Shown here piece after piece: positions 6,026 through 13,405 of a stretch of DNA of 13,967 bases. Source of the DNA: 2-12-FULL-65-11 sp049679965 (GTDB lineage Bacteria; Acidobacteriota; Vicinamibacteria; Vicinamibacterales; CAVVIG01); assembly GCA_049679965.1 (NCBI GenBank), contig JBAUGX010000204.1, positions 1 to 13,967 of the forward strand, given 5' to 3'. The position numbers and the translations under genes were made by a program. Numbering within the stretch: the first letter of the stretch is position 1; every line of letters starts with the position of its first letter. The notes under the pieces were generated by a model. The model did not search any database. It was not told where the DNA came from and worked only from the letters and a program-made list of their open reading frames with translations.

Positions 6026-8203
6026 ATGAGAACCCGAATCTTGCGAATGAGCGCCGTCGCCGTGGTCGCGGCCCTAGCGTTGGCGCAGTCGGTCGTCTTC
6101 ACGCAGGACCGTCTGAGGACGATGCCTGGGTACGACCAGTACCAGCGGATGGCTGGGCAGATTCCGTCAGCCGTCCGGTCGGGTGCGCTGGCGGTGATCT
6201 GGGCCGAGGATGGCCGGGCGTTCGAGTACGCGAAAGACGGCAGGCGGTATCGGTTCGACGTGGCCACCAGGCGCGAAGCGGAGGTGACGGGCGCAGAGGC
6301 GAGGGGCGCGGCGGCTGGGCGCGGTGGCCGCGGTGCGGCCGCCGGAGGGATCGGGCAACCTGACCGCGGCCGGCAGTTCGAAGGGGCAGTCTCGCCGGAC
6401 GGAGCGCTGAAGGCGTTCTACCGGAATCGCAATCTGTGGCTGAGTGCCGCCGACGGCAGCAACGAGCTGGCCGTGACGACCGACGGATCGGTCGAGGGCC
6501 GTATCAAGTACGGGACGGCCAGCTGGGTATACGGCGAAGAGCTCGACCAGCGGACGGCCATGTGGTGGTCGCCGGATGGCCGGAAGCTGGCGTACTACCG
6601 ATTCGACGAGTCGAAAGTTCCCGACTACTACCTCGCCCTCGATCAGACCGATCTGCAGACGAGGCTCGACACGGAGGCGTACCCGAAGGCGGGCGTGTCC
6701 AATCCGCTGGTTGACGTCTTCGTGTACGACCTCTCGACCAGGCAGTCGGTGAGAGTCGACGTACGTGATGGAAAACCCTTCGACAACGAGGTCGTCGGGC
6801 ACTACGTCTATCACGTCGCCTGGTCGGCCGACGGCAGCGAGCTGCTGTTTTTCCGAACGAACCGCCGGCAGAACGTCATGGAGGTGGTTGCCGCCAATCC
6901 GTCCACCGGCGCGTGCCGTGTCGTGCTGCGGGAGGAATGGCCCACGGGCTGGCTCAACGAGCTGCCGCGGATGGTGTTCCTCGGCGACGGCCGGCGCTTC
7001 ATCTGGGAATCGCACAGGAACGGCTGGAACAACTTCTATCTGTACGATCTGTCAGGCCGGCTCATCGCGCCGCTGACGAGGCACACGACGTTCGAGGCGG
7101 GCTCGCTCATCAAGCTCGACGAGCGGGCGGGCGTCCTCTTTTACACGGCGCGCGATGGCGACAACATCCTCAAGATGCAGCTCCACCGCGTCGATCTTTC
7201 CGGCGGCGGAGACAGGCGCCTGACCGATCCCGCCTTTCATCACATTGTCGGCAACTGCCTCACCTCCGCCGGTGCGCGGCCCGAGCAGCAGCTGGTGCCC
7301 GGGCCCTGCGGCATCTCGCCCGACAACAAATACTTCGTCGACGTCTACCAGTCGCACAACGTGCCGCCGGCGACGCGCCTGGTCGATGCGGCGACGGGCA
7401 CTCCGGTGGCCGAACTTGCGAAGAGCGATCTGACGAACTTCGACACGCTCGGCCTGAAGAAGGCGGAAATGTTTACCTACATGGCCGCCGACGGCCGGAC
7501 GCCGCTGCGTGGACTCATCCAGTTTCCGTCGACCTTCGATCCGAACAAGAAGTATCCCGTGCTCGTGAGCGTGTACGCGGGGCCGGAGTTCGCCAGCAAT
7601 ACGGCGCGCGAAACCTTCGTGACGCCGAGCACGCTCGCCGAGTACGGGTTTCTCATGGTGAGCCTCGACTCGCGCGCGGCGCCCGGGATGGGGAAGCGCG
7701 CGCTCGACTCGATGTATCTAAAGCTCGGGCAGGTCGAGATCGACGACATGGCGGAAGGCGTGAAGGCGCTGGCGCGCCGGCCGTACGTCGACCGGACGCG
7801 CGTCGGCATCTTCGGCACCTCGTACGGAGGCTACGCGGCGTTGATGGAACTGGTGCGCCACCCCGATCTGTTCCAGGCGGCGTCGGTGGCATCGCCGGTG
7901 ACCGACTGGCGCAACTACGACACGATCTACACCGAGCGCTACATGTGGATCCCGCAGGAGAACGCGGCGGGTTACGACGCCGCGAGCGCCATGACGTATG
8001 TGAAGAACCTGAAGGGCCGGTTGCTCCTGTACTTCGGCACGGCCGACAACAACGTCCATCCCTCGAATACGCTGCAGCTCATCCAGGCGCTGCAGGCCGC
8101 GGGCAAGAGCTTCGATCTGCAGGTGGGTCCTGACCGCGAACACACCGCGGTCAACACCGACCGGATGATGGAATTCTTCATCGAGAACCTGGTGCAGCGC
8201 TAG
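6026..8203 (+). CDS. Secreted dipeptidyl-peptidase IV-like serine peptidase (S9B)
   Basis: An exported S9B peptidase that would remove N-terminal dipeptides, often X-Pro, from peptides in the periplasm. Numbering is from ATG 6026 (725 residues). The signal peptide is MRTRILRM plus AVAVVAALALAQSVVF. Residues about 100-500 are the beta-propeller, with the DPP IV Glu pair in WVYGEELD (E171-E172) that binds the substrate amino terminus and WWSPDGRKLAYYRFDES after it. The C-terminal alpha/beta-hydrolase has the triad: GTSYGGYA (S599), GTADNNVHPSNT (D674) and DREHTAVN (H706). The His context differs slightly from the common DENH. A Gly/Arg/Ala-rich insert lies near residues 93-110. ATG 6011, 1 bp after the OsmC stop, is an alternative start; 6026 gives the cleaner signal peptide. 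A TAAAAT box (6007-6012) could be a local -10. Confidence 0.88.
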   Translation: MRTRILRMSAVAVVAALALAQSVVFTQDRLRTMPGYDQYQRMAGQIPSAVRSGALAVIWAEDGRAFEYAKDGRRYRFDVATRREAEVTGAEARGAAAGRGGRGAAAGGIGQPDRGRQFEGAVSPDGALKAFYRNRNLWLSAADGSNELAVTTDGSVEGRIKYGTASWVYGEELDQRTAMWWSPDGRKLAYYRFDESKVPDYYLALDQTDLQTRLDTEAYPKAGVSNPLVDVFVYDLSTRQSVRVDVRDGKPFDNEVVGHYVYHVAWSADGSELLFFRTNRRQNVMEVVAANPSTGACRVVLREEWPTGWLNELPRMVFLGDGRRFIWESHRNGWNNFYLYDLSGRLIAPLTRHTTFEAGSLIKLDERAGVLFYTARDGDNILKMQLHRVDLSGGGDRRLTDPAFHHIVGNCLTSAGARPEQQLVPGPCGISPDNKYFVDVYQSHNVPPATRLVDAATGTPVAELAKSDLTNFDTLGLKKAEMFTYMAADGRTPLRGLIQFPSTFDPNKKYPVLVSVYAGPEFASNTARETFVTPSTLAEYGFLMVSLDSRAAPGMGKRALDSMYLKLGQVEIDDMAEGVKALARRPYVDRTRVGIFGTSYGGYAALMELVRHPDLFQAASVASPVTDWRNYDTIYTERYMWIPQENAAGYDAASAMTYVKNLKGRLLLYFGTADNNVHPSNTLQLIQALQAAGKSFDLQVGPDREHTAVNTDRMMEFFIENLVQR

Positions 8204-8214
8204 GCCGCCGCGTG

Positions 8215-8233
8215 TAGAATCTGCCGGAGGAGG
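8215..8233 (+). promoter_or_regulatory. Dps -10 box and ribosome-binding site
   Basis: TAGAAT (8215-8220), a 5/6 match to the -10 consensus, is followed by AGGAGG (8228-8233) 4 nt before the GTG start at 8238. No clear -35 is seen, which would suit an activated or alternative-sigma promoter, as is common for dps. The ribosome site supports GTG 8238 as the start. Confidence 0.5.
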
Positions 8234-8237
8234 CCAG

Positions 8238-8747
8238 GTGGCCAACGTGCGAAATTCCGATCAGCATATCGAGGGCGGTCCGGCGGTCGAGATCGGCATC
8301 AAGGCGGTGCACCGCAAGGCGAACGCCGACGGGCTGTCGCGTCTGCTGGCGGACACTTACACCTTGTATCTCAAGACCCACAATTTCCACTGGAATGTCA
8401 CGGGGCCGATGTTCCAGACGCTGCATGTGATGTTCGAGCAGCAGTACACGGAGCTGGCGCTGGCGGTCGATCTGGTCGCCGAGCGCATCCGGGCGCTTGG
8501 CCACGAGGCGCCCGGCAGCTACGCGCAGTTCCTGAAATTGACGTCGATTCCCGAGGAAACGGGCGTTCCGTCGGCCGAGGAGATGATCCAGCAGCTGGTG
8601 GCCGGCCAGGAGGCCGTGGTGCGGACGGCCCGCAAGATCTTCCCGGCCGCCGAGCGGGCTGGCGATCAGGTGACGCTGGACCTGCTGACGCAGCGGATGC
8701 AGGTCCACGAGAAGACGGCCTGGATGCTGCGGAGCCTGCTGCAATAG
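8238..8747 (+). CDS. dps: Dps DNA-binding ferritin-like protein
   Basis: A 169-residue Dps protein, expected to form a 12-subunit shell that oxidises and stores iron and protects DNA in stress. The inter-subunit ferroxidase ligands sit at H51 (NFHWNVTGP), H63, E67, D78 and E82, which are the same residue numbers as in the E. coli protein, with Glu for Asp at 67. The N-terminus is short and only mildly charged, so DNA binding may be weaker than in E. coli Dps. Length and four-helix pattern are normal. It follows the peptidase by 34 bp but has its own -10 box and ribosome site. Start is GTG. Confidence 0.92.
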   Translation: MANVRNSDQHIEGGPAVEIGIKAVHRKANADGLSRLLADTYTLYLKTHNFHWNVTGPMFQTLHVMFEQQYTELALAVDLVAERIRALGHEAPGSYAQFLKLTSIPEETGVPSAEEMIQQLVAGQEAVVRTARKIFPAAERAGDQVTLDLLTQRMQVHEKTAWMLRSLLQ

Positions 8748-8816
8748 CGGCTGCGGCGCGGCGGCTTCGTGGTACCCTAGGGCCGCACAGTTTCTTCATC
8801 GTGGCGTTCGCAGCAC

Positions 8817-8860
8817 GCGGACCCTTTTGCTCAACTGTAGCGTCCGCCTTCAGGCGGACC
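8817..8860. repeat. Hairpin repeat of the interspersed intergenic type
   Basis: GTCCGCC (8842-8848) and GGCGGAC (8853-8859) form a perfect 7-bp stem with a TTCA loop, preceded by TGTAGC. GCGGACCCT occurs twice (8817-8825 and 8854-8862), so the left part can also pair with GTCCGC. The minus-strand translation gives RLKADAT, a peptide I associate with a short mobile or REP-like repeat scattered between genes in Vicinamibacteria; that association is from memory. It lies in the Dps-SWIB gap and does not end in a T-run. Confidence 0.5.
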
Positions 8861-8902
8861 CTCGAGGCCGGCGACACCGGCTGGATCTGCCAAGGAGACG
8901 AC

Positions 8903-9175
8903 ATGGCGACAAAGAAGAAGTCAGCACGAAAACCAAGCGCGGCGTTCATGAAGCCGATGAACATCAGCGCGGCGCTGGGCGAGGTGATCGGAACCAAGCC
9001 GATCCCGCGGACCGAGGTCACCAAGAAACTGTGGGCCTACATCAAGAAGAACGGGCTGCAGGACAAGAAGAACAAGCGGATGATTCACGCCGACGATGCG
9101 CTGCGGCCGGTGTTCGGGAAACCGCTCGTGAACATGTTCGAGATGACGAAGCTCGTGAGCAAGCACCTCAAGTAG
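8903..9175 (+). CDS. SWIB/MDM2-domain protein
   Basis: A 90-residue basic protein that is almost all one SWIB domain. A lysine-rich N-terminus (MATKKKSARKPS) is followed by FMKPMNISAALGEVIG, then IPRTEVTKKLWAYIKKNGLQ, KNKRMIHADDALRPVFG and VNMFEMTKLVSKHLK. The fold is best known from eukaryotic SWI/SNF subunits and Chlamydia; in free-living bacteria its role is unknown, with DNA or nucleoid binding a reasonable guess given the charge. AAGGAG (8892-8897) lies 5 nt before ATG 8903. A longer reading from 8801 would translate the upstream repeat and is rejected. A strong terminator follows 28 bp after the stop. Confidence 0.92.
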   Translation: MATKKKSARKPSAAFMKPMNISAALGEVIGTKPIPRTEVTKKLWAYIKKNGLQDKKNKRMIHADDALRPVFGKPLVNMFEMTKLVSKHLK

Positions 9176-9203
9176 AGCGCTCGCTTCGTCGTCGGTTCTC
9201 CAG

Positions 9204-9233
9204 GGCGGCGGTCGAGAGACCGCCGCCTTTTTT
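9204..9233 (+). terminator. Intrinsic terminator after the SWIB gene
   Basis: A perfect 10-bp GC-rich stem, GGCGGCGGTC (9204-9213) with GACCGCCGCC (9218-9227), has a GAGA tetraloop and is followed at once by six T (9228-9233). It closes the SWIB transcript and insulates uvrA. Confidence 0.95.
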
Positions 9234-9292
9234 CGTGGAGGTGGTCGCGATCTGGTTGGTTTTGCAGATGGTGTTTCGACGCTGAGTACGTC

Positions 9293-9304
9293 TAAGCTAT
9301 TCCC
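9293..9304 (+). promoter_or_regulatory. Candidate -10 element of uvrA
   Basis: TAAGCT (9293-9298) is a weak -10 match that ends 6 nt before ATG 9305; no Shine-Dalgarno is present. Since a terminator lies only 60 bp upstream, a promoter must lie between 9234 and 9304. No recognisable LexA-type box was seen. Confidence 0.3.
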
Positions 9305-12163
9305 ATGGCCCACGACTGGATCGCCGTGCGCGGCGCCCGCGTCCACAACCTCAAGAACATCGATGTCGACATCCCGCGCCACAAGCTGGTCGTAATCACC
9401 GGTCTGTCGGGCTCGGGCAAGTCGTCGCTCGCCTTCGACACCATCTACGCCGAAGGGCAGCGGCGGTACGTGGAGTCGCTGTCGGCGTACGCGCGCCAGT
9501 TTCTCGAGCAGATGGAGAAGCCGGACGTCGATCTCATCGAGGGCCTGTCTCCCGCCATTTCCATCGAGCAGAAGACCACAGGGTCCAATCCCCGCTCGAC
9601 GGTCGGCACGGTCACCGAGATCTACGACTACGTGCGGCTGCTCTTCGCCAGCATCGGCGTGCCGCATTGTCCGAACTGCGGCAAGGAGATCACCAGCCAG
9701 TCGCTCGAGCGGATTGTCGACATGGTGATGCTCTACCCGAAGGACGAGCGCATCAACGTGCTGGCGCCGATTGTCCGCGGCCGGAAAGGCGAGTTCAAGA
9801 AAGAGATCGCCAGTCTCCGAGGACGGGGGTTCACCAAGGCCCGCATCGACGGGCAGTTCCGGGCGCTGGAGGACGACCTGAAACTCGATCGCCGCCGCAA
9901 TCACACGATCGAGGTCGTGGTCGATCGGCTGATCGTGCGAGGCGGGATCGAGCGGCGGCTCACCGAGTCGGTGGACACGGCGCTGGGGCTCGCCGACGAC
10001 ATCGTCGTCATCAACACGTACGACGCGGGCGATCGGCTGTTTTCCCGCCGGCTCGCCTGCGTCGACTGCGGGCTGAGCATGCCGGAGATGACACCGCGGG
10101 CCTTCTCGTTCAACTCGCCGCACGGCGCCTGTCCGGAATGTCAGGGTCTCGGCGCGACGGTCGACTTCGATCCGCAGCGGATTGTGCCAGACGAGTCGAA
10201 GTCCCTGCTGGAAGGCGCCATCGCGCCGTGGGCGCGCGGCGACGCCAAGCTGGTGCGCGAGGCCCTGCACGGGCTGACGCGCGAGTTCGGTGTCGACCTC
10301 ACCATCCCCTTTGCCCGCCTGCCCAGGAAGCATCGCGATATCGTGTGGTTCGGCGCGGGGGCTCATCGCGGCGCGGCCACCAAGTTCGAGGGCCTGGTGC
10401 CGAATCTGCGGCGACGGTTCGAGGACGCCAGCCGGGCCGAACAGGAGGAGCTCGAGCCGTACCGCTCGCTCCGGTCGTGCCAGGCGTGTGGCGGCCAACG
10501 GCTCAAACAGCAAAGCCTGGCCGTCAGGGTCAAGGGGCGCACCATTGCCGACTACGTCGACCTGCCGATTGCCGAGGCCGTGACGGTGTTCGACAGCTTG
10601 ATGCTCACCGATCGCGAAGGCATCATCGCCGATCGGATTCTCCGCGAGATTCAGGAGCGCCTGCGATTTCTGAGCGACGTCGGCGTCGGCTACCTCACGC
10701 TCGGCCGGAGCGCCGCCAGTCTGTCGGGCGGCGAAGGCCAACGGATCCGGCTCGCGACCCAGATCGGCGCCAATCTCACTGGCGTCCTGTACGTGCTCGA
10801 CGAGCCGTCGATTGGTCTGCATCAGCGAGACAATCGCAAGCTGCTCGCCACGCTCACGCGCCTTCGCGACCTCGGGAATACGGTCATCGTCGTCGAGCAC
10901 GATGAAGAGACGATTCGGACTGCCGACTATGTGATCGATCTGGGGCCGGGAGCGGGCGATCTCGGCGGCCACGTCATCTTTCAGGGCACGCCGGCGGCGC
11001 TCGAACAGACACAGTACCTCTCTTCGGCTGAGGAGGGCGCGGAAAAGGGGTTCGGCTCCGCTTCCCTCACCGGCGCCTACCTGACCGGGGCGCGCTCGAT
11101 TCCGACGCCGAAGAGCCGACGGTCCTCGCTCAAAGGCGACCTGATGATCCGAGGCGCCCGCGCGAACAACCTCAAGAACATCGACGTCAGGATTCCTGTC
11201 GGGGTGTTCACGACGGTGACTGGCGTCAGCGGCTCTGGCAAGTCGACACTCGTCAACGACATCCTCTACAAGTCTCTCGCGCGCACGCTGTATCGGGCGG
11301 TCGACGAGCCTGGCGCCCACGACCGGATCGACGGCATCGATCTCCTCGATAAGGTCATCGAGATCGACCAGTCGCCCATCGGCCGAACGCCGCGGTCGAA
11401 TCCCGCCACGTATACCGGGTTGTTCACCTTCATCCGCGACCTGTTCGCGATGATGCCCGAGGCGAACGCGCGCGGCTTCAGGCCGGGCCGGTTCTCGTTC
11501 AACGTCAAGGGCGGCCGGTGCGAAGCGTGCCAGGGCGACGGCGTGATGGCGATCGAGATGCACTTTCTGCCGAACGTGTACGTCACCTGCGAGCACTGCA
11601 AGGGCCGCCGATACAATCGTGAGACGCTGGAGATTACGTATCGCGGCAAGTCGATCGCGGACGTGCTGGATCTCACCGTCGATCAGGCGGTACCGCTGCT
11701 CGAGAACATTCCCACGATCGCCAACAAGCTCCGGACGTTGCAGGAGGTGGGCCTCGGCTACGTCGCGCTCGGGCAGTCGGCGACGACGCTGTCCGGGGGG
11801 GAGGCGCAGCGGGTCAAGTTGGCGAAAGAGCTGTCGAAGCGGGGGACGGGTCGCACTCTTTACATTCTTGACGAACCGACGACCGGCCTTCACTTCGAAG
11901 ACACGCGAAAACTGCTCGATGTCCTGACCAGGCTCGTCGATCAGGGCAACACAATCGTCGTCATCGAGCACAATCTCGACGTGATAAAGTCCGCCGATTA
12001 CGTGATTGATCTCGGTCCGGAAGGCGGCGCGGGCGGCGGGTGGATTGTGGCCGAAGGAACGCCCGAAGAGGTGGCGCGCAACCGGCAGTCGGCGACGGCC
12101 GGTTTTTTGGAGCCGCTGCTGTTTGCCGCGAAGAGCGGCGAAAGTCGCCAGGCGGCGTCCTGA
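9305..12163 (+). CDS. uvrA: Excinuclease ABC subunit A
   Basis: The damage-scanning ATPase of nucleotide excision repair, which loads UvrB on damaged DNA; cytoplasmic. At 952 residues it has full length. Two ABC modules are intact: Walker A GLSGSGKSS (33-41) and GVSGSGKST (640-648), signatures LSGGEGQRIRL (473-483) and LSGGEAQRVKL (829-839), Walker B VLDEPSIGLHQ and ILDEPTTGLHF. Zinc cysteines are at C252/C255 with C276/C279, and C739/C742 with C762/C765; another pair is at C392/C395. Oddities: the first signature has Gly where most UvrA have Ala, and the linker between modules carries a short extra segment, SSAEEGAEKGFG (573-584). Isolated between a terminator and a palindrome-rich gap, so probably monocistronic. 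Confidence 0.98.
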   Translation: MAHDWIAVRGARVHNLKNIDVDIPRHKLVVITGLSGSGKSSLAFDTIYAEGQRRYVESLSAYARQFLEQMEKPDVDLIEGLSPAISIEQKTTGSNPRSTVGTVTEIYDYVRLLFASIGVPHCPNCGKEITSQSLERIVDMVMLYPKDERINVLAPIVRGRKGEFKKEIASLRGRGFTKARIDGQFRALEDDLKLDRRRNHTIEVVVDRLIVRGGIERRLTESVDTALGLADDIVVINTYDAGDRLFSRRLACVDCGLSMPEMTPRAFSFNSPHGACPECQGLGATVDFDPQRIVPDESKSLLEGAIAPWARGDAKLVREALHGLTREFGVDLTIPFARLPRKHRDIVWFGAGAHRGAATKFEGLVPNLRRRFEDASRAEQEELEPYRSLRSCQACGGQRLKQQSLAVRVKGRTIADYVDLPIAEAVTVFDSLMLTDREGIIADRILREIQERLRFLSDVGVGYLTLGRSAASLSGGEGQRIRLATQIGANLTGVLYVLDEPSIGLHQRDNRKLLATLTRLRDLGNTVIVVEHDEETIRTADYVIDLGPGAGDLGGHVIFQGTPAALEQTQYLSSAEEGAEKGFGSASLTGAYLTGARSIPTPKSRRSSLKGDLMIRGARANNLKNIDVRIPVGVFTTVTGVSGSGKSTLVNDILYKSLARTLYRAVDEPGAHDRIDGIDLLDKVIEIDQSPIGRTPRSNPATYTGLFTFIRDLFAMMPEANARGFRPGRFSFNVKGGRCEACQGDGVMAIEMHFLPNVYVTCEHCKGRRYNRETLEITYRGKSIADVLDLTVDQAVPLLENIPTIANKLRTLQEVGLGYVALGQSATTLSGGEAQRVKLAKELSKRGTGRTLYILDEPTTGLHFEDTRKLLDVLTRLVDQGNTIVVIEHNLDVIKSADYVIDLGPEGGAGGGWIVAEGTPEEVARNRQSATAGFLEPLLFAAKSGESRQAAS

Positions 12164-12168
12164 ATCGT

Positions 12169-12222
12169 TGTGGTAGCATGACCACGAACTGAGCAGTGCG
12201 ATCTGTGGTGGCAGCACCACAA
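12169..12222. promoter_or_regulatory. Two operator-like dyads between uvrA and lpxC
   Basis: Two 19-bp sites, 12169-12187 and 12204-12222, are 35 bp apart and share 15 of 19 bases with the pattern TGTGGT-N6-ACCAC. Each is a dyad: GTGGT/ACCAC in the first, and a perfect 7-bp TGTGGTG/CACCACA in the second. No T-run follows, so they are poor terminators; paired repressor or activator sites are more likely. The regulator is unknown. Confidence 0.45.
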
Positions 12223-12274
12223 AGCGGCTTCCGGTGGCAGGTCATTCCGTGGCTTTCATGGCGAGAGTCCTGTC

Positions 12275-12280
12275 TAAACT
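12275..12280 (+). promoter_or_regulatory. Candidate -10 element for lpxC
   Basis: TAAACT, a 4/6 match, with CTTTCA (12253-12258) 16 bp upstream as a weak -35. It would give a leader of about 87 nt carrying the two palindromes before lpxC. Weak evidence; no better promoter is visible in the gap. Confidence 0.3.
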
Positions 12281-12330
12281 AACGCCCGAGCCGGAAGGCA
12301 CGCAATCCTGGCCTCGAGGCATCGTCCTTG

Positions 12331-12359
12331 CTGCAGCCGTGCGCGCACGGCACCTGCAG
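12331..12359 (+). promoter_or_regulatory. Hairpin in the lpxC leader
   Basis: GCCGTGCGCGCACGGC (12336-12351) is a perfect 16-bp palindrome, extended by CTGCA (12331-12335) pairing with TGCAG (12355-12359) across a 3-nt bulge. The structure ends 14 nt before the lpxC ATG. A second perfect palindrome, GCCTCGAGGC, lies at 12311-12320. In RNA this would be very stable and could limit ribosome access; lpxC itself has no clear ribosome site. The regulatory role is inference. Confidence 0.5.
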
Positions 12360-12373
12360 GGTCCAAGACGCCC

Positions 12374-13285
12374 ATGAACGCACAGCGCACAATTTGCCGT
12401 CCGATCTCCTGCGTCGGTGTCGGACTGCACTCGGGCCACAAGGTCAACCTCACGCTCAGACCCGCGCCCGCCGACTTCGGCATCCGCTTTCGTAGGACCG
12501 ACCTCGGCAATCACGAGGTTCCCGCGACCGTCCACCACCTGCTGGGCGTTCGGCTTGCCACTGGGCTTGCTCGCAACGAGGTCTCGGTCGAAACCGTCGA
12601 GCACTTGCTGGCGGCTCTGGTCAGCATCGGGATCGACAATGTCATCGTCGAGCTCAACTCGCCGGAAGTGCCGATCATGGACGGCAGCGCCTCGCCGTTC
12701 GTGTATCTGGTTGAGGAAGCCGGCGTCCGGAAGCTGTCGGCGTCACGCAAGTACCTGAAGGTCCTCAGTCCAATCGCCATCACGCGCGACGACAAGAGCA
12801 TCGCACTCTACCCGTCGGAACACTTCAAGGTGACCTACAGCATCAGCTATGACCATCCACTGCTGCATCACCAGCTGCGGACGCTGCGGATGACTCGAAA
12901 AGCGTTCGTCGAAGAGGTGGCGCCGGCGCGGACGTTCACCTTTCTCAAGGACGTCGAAACCAACCGGCAAAAGGGCCTCGCGCTTGGCGGCTCGCTCGAG
13001 AACGCGGTCGTGCTCGGCGACACGGGCGTCCTCAACGGCGCACTCCGGTTCGAAGACGAGTTCGTCCGCCACAAGATCCTCGACGCGGTCGGGGATCTCG
13101 CCCTGATTGGTCACCCGGTTATTGGCCATCTGGTGGCCCACAGGGGCGGTCACGCGCTGCATACGGAGTTTGCCGCCAAGGTCCTCGAGCACACCGAGGC
13201 GTGGCGCCTGGTCGAGGCCCCCAACGGCGACACGTCGTTTGCCGTGCCGATGGCCGACAGCGCCGTCCCGCCGCTCGCGAGTTAG
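12374..13285 (+). CDS. lpxC: UDP-3-O-acyl-N-acetylglucosamine deacetylase
   Basis: A 303-residue cytosolic zinc amidase for the committed step of lipid A synthesis, showing that the host has an outer membrane with LPS-type lipid. All active-site residues align with the E. coli enzyme: VETVEHLLAAL (E76, H77), zinc ligands H77, H233 and D237 in FVRHKILDAVGD, and the general His H260 in GGHALH. The N-terminal QRTICRP, GVGLHSG and the IMDGSASPF segment are typical. The single-gene form is normal length with no FabZ fusion. It stands 210 bp after uvrA with a structured leader. The C-terminus lacks a clear hydrophobic degradation tail of the E. coli type, so FtsH control cannot be assumed. Confidence 0.97.
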   Translation: MNAQRTICRPISCVGVGLHSGHKVNLTLRPAPADFGIRFRRTDLGNHEVPATVHHLLGVRLATGLARNEVSVETVEHLLAALVSIGIDNVIVELNSPEVPIMDGSASPFVYLVEEAGVRKLSASRKYLKVLSPIAITRDDKSIALYPSEHFKVTYSISYDHPLLHHQLRTLRMTRKAFVEEVAPARTFTFLKDVETNRQKGLALGGSLENAVVLGDTGVLNGALRFEDEFVRHKILDAVGDLALIGHPVIGHLVAHRGGHALHTEFAAKVLEHTEAWRLVEAPNGDTSFAVPMADSAVPPLAS

Positions 13286-13345
13286 TCTGTATTTGTCTCA
13301 AACCTATGGTAAGGGCGGCGTCCCCTTTAGGCCGACGTGCCAGAC

Positions 13346-13363
13346 GGTGTATGCTCATACGCC
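13346..13363 (+). promoter_or_regulatory. Dyad-symmetric promoter box of the exported NTF2-like gene
   Basis: GGTGTATG (13346-13353) and CATACGCC (13356-13363) form an 8-bp dyad with one G-T mismatch. TATGCT (13350-13355), a 4/6 -10 match, sits in its centre. The start point would be near 13362, giving a leader of about 44 nt that includes GAGGAGAG (13394-13401), a good ribosome site 4 nt before ATG 13406. No clear -35. Confidence 0.4.
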
Positions 13364-13405
13364 CTCGGCTCGAGGACGGATCGACACACTTTTGAGGAGA
13401 GAAAC

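Noticed and set aside
8801..8902. N-terminal extension of the SWIB protein
   Set aside because: It would translate the intergenic hairpin repeat and lacks a ribosome site; ATG 8903 has AAGGAG upstream.
9234..9304. LexA/SOS box before uvrA
   Set aside because: No recognisable LexA-type palindrome in the 70 bp between terminator and start.
8921..12220. 1099-codon open frame antisense to uvrA
   Set aside because: A shadow frame caused by GC-biased third positions; the sense strand encodes complete UvrA.
13311..13328. lpxC terminator (AAGGG, spacer, CCCTT)
   Set aside because: A 5-bp stem and only three T are too weak to call.
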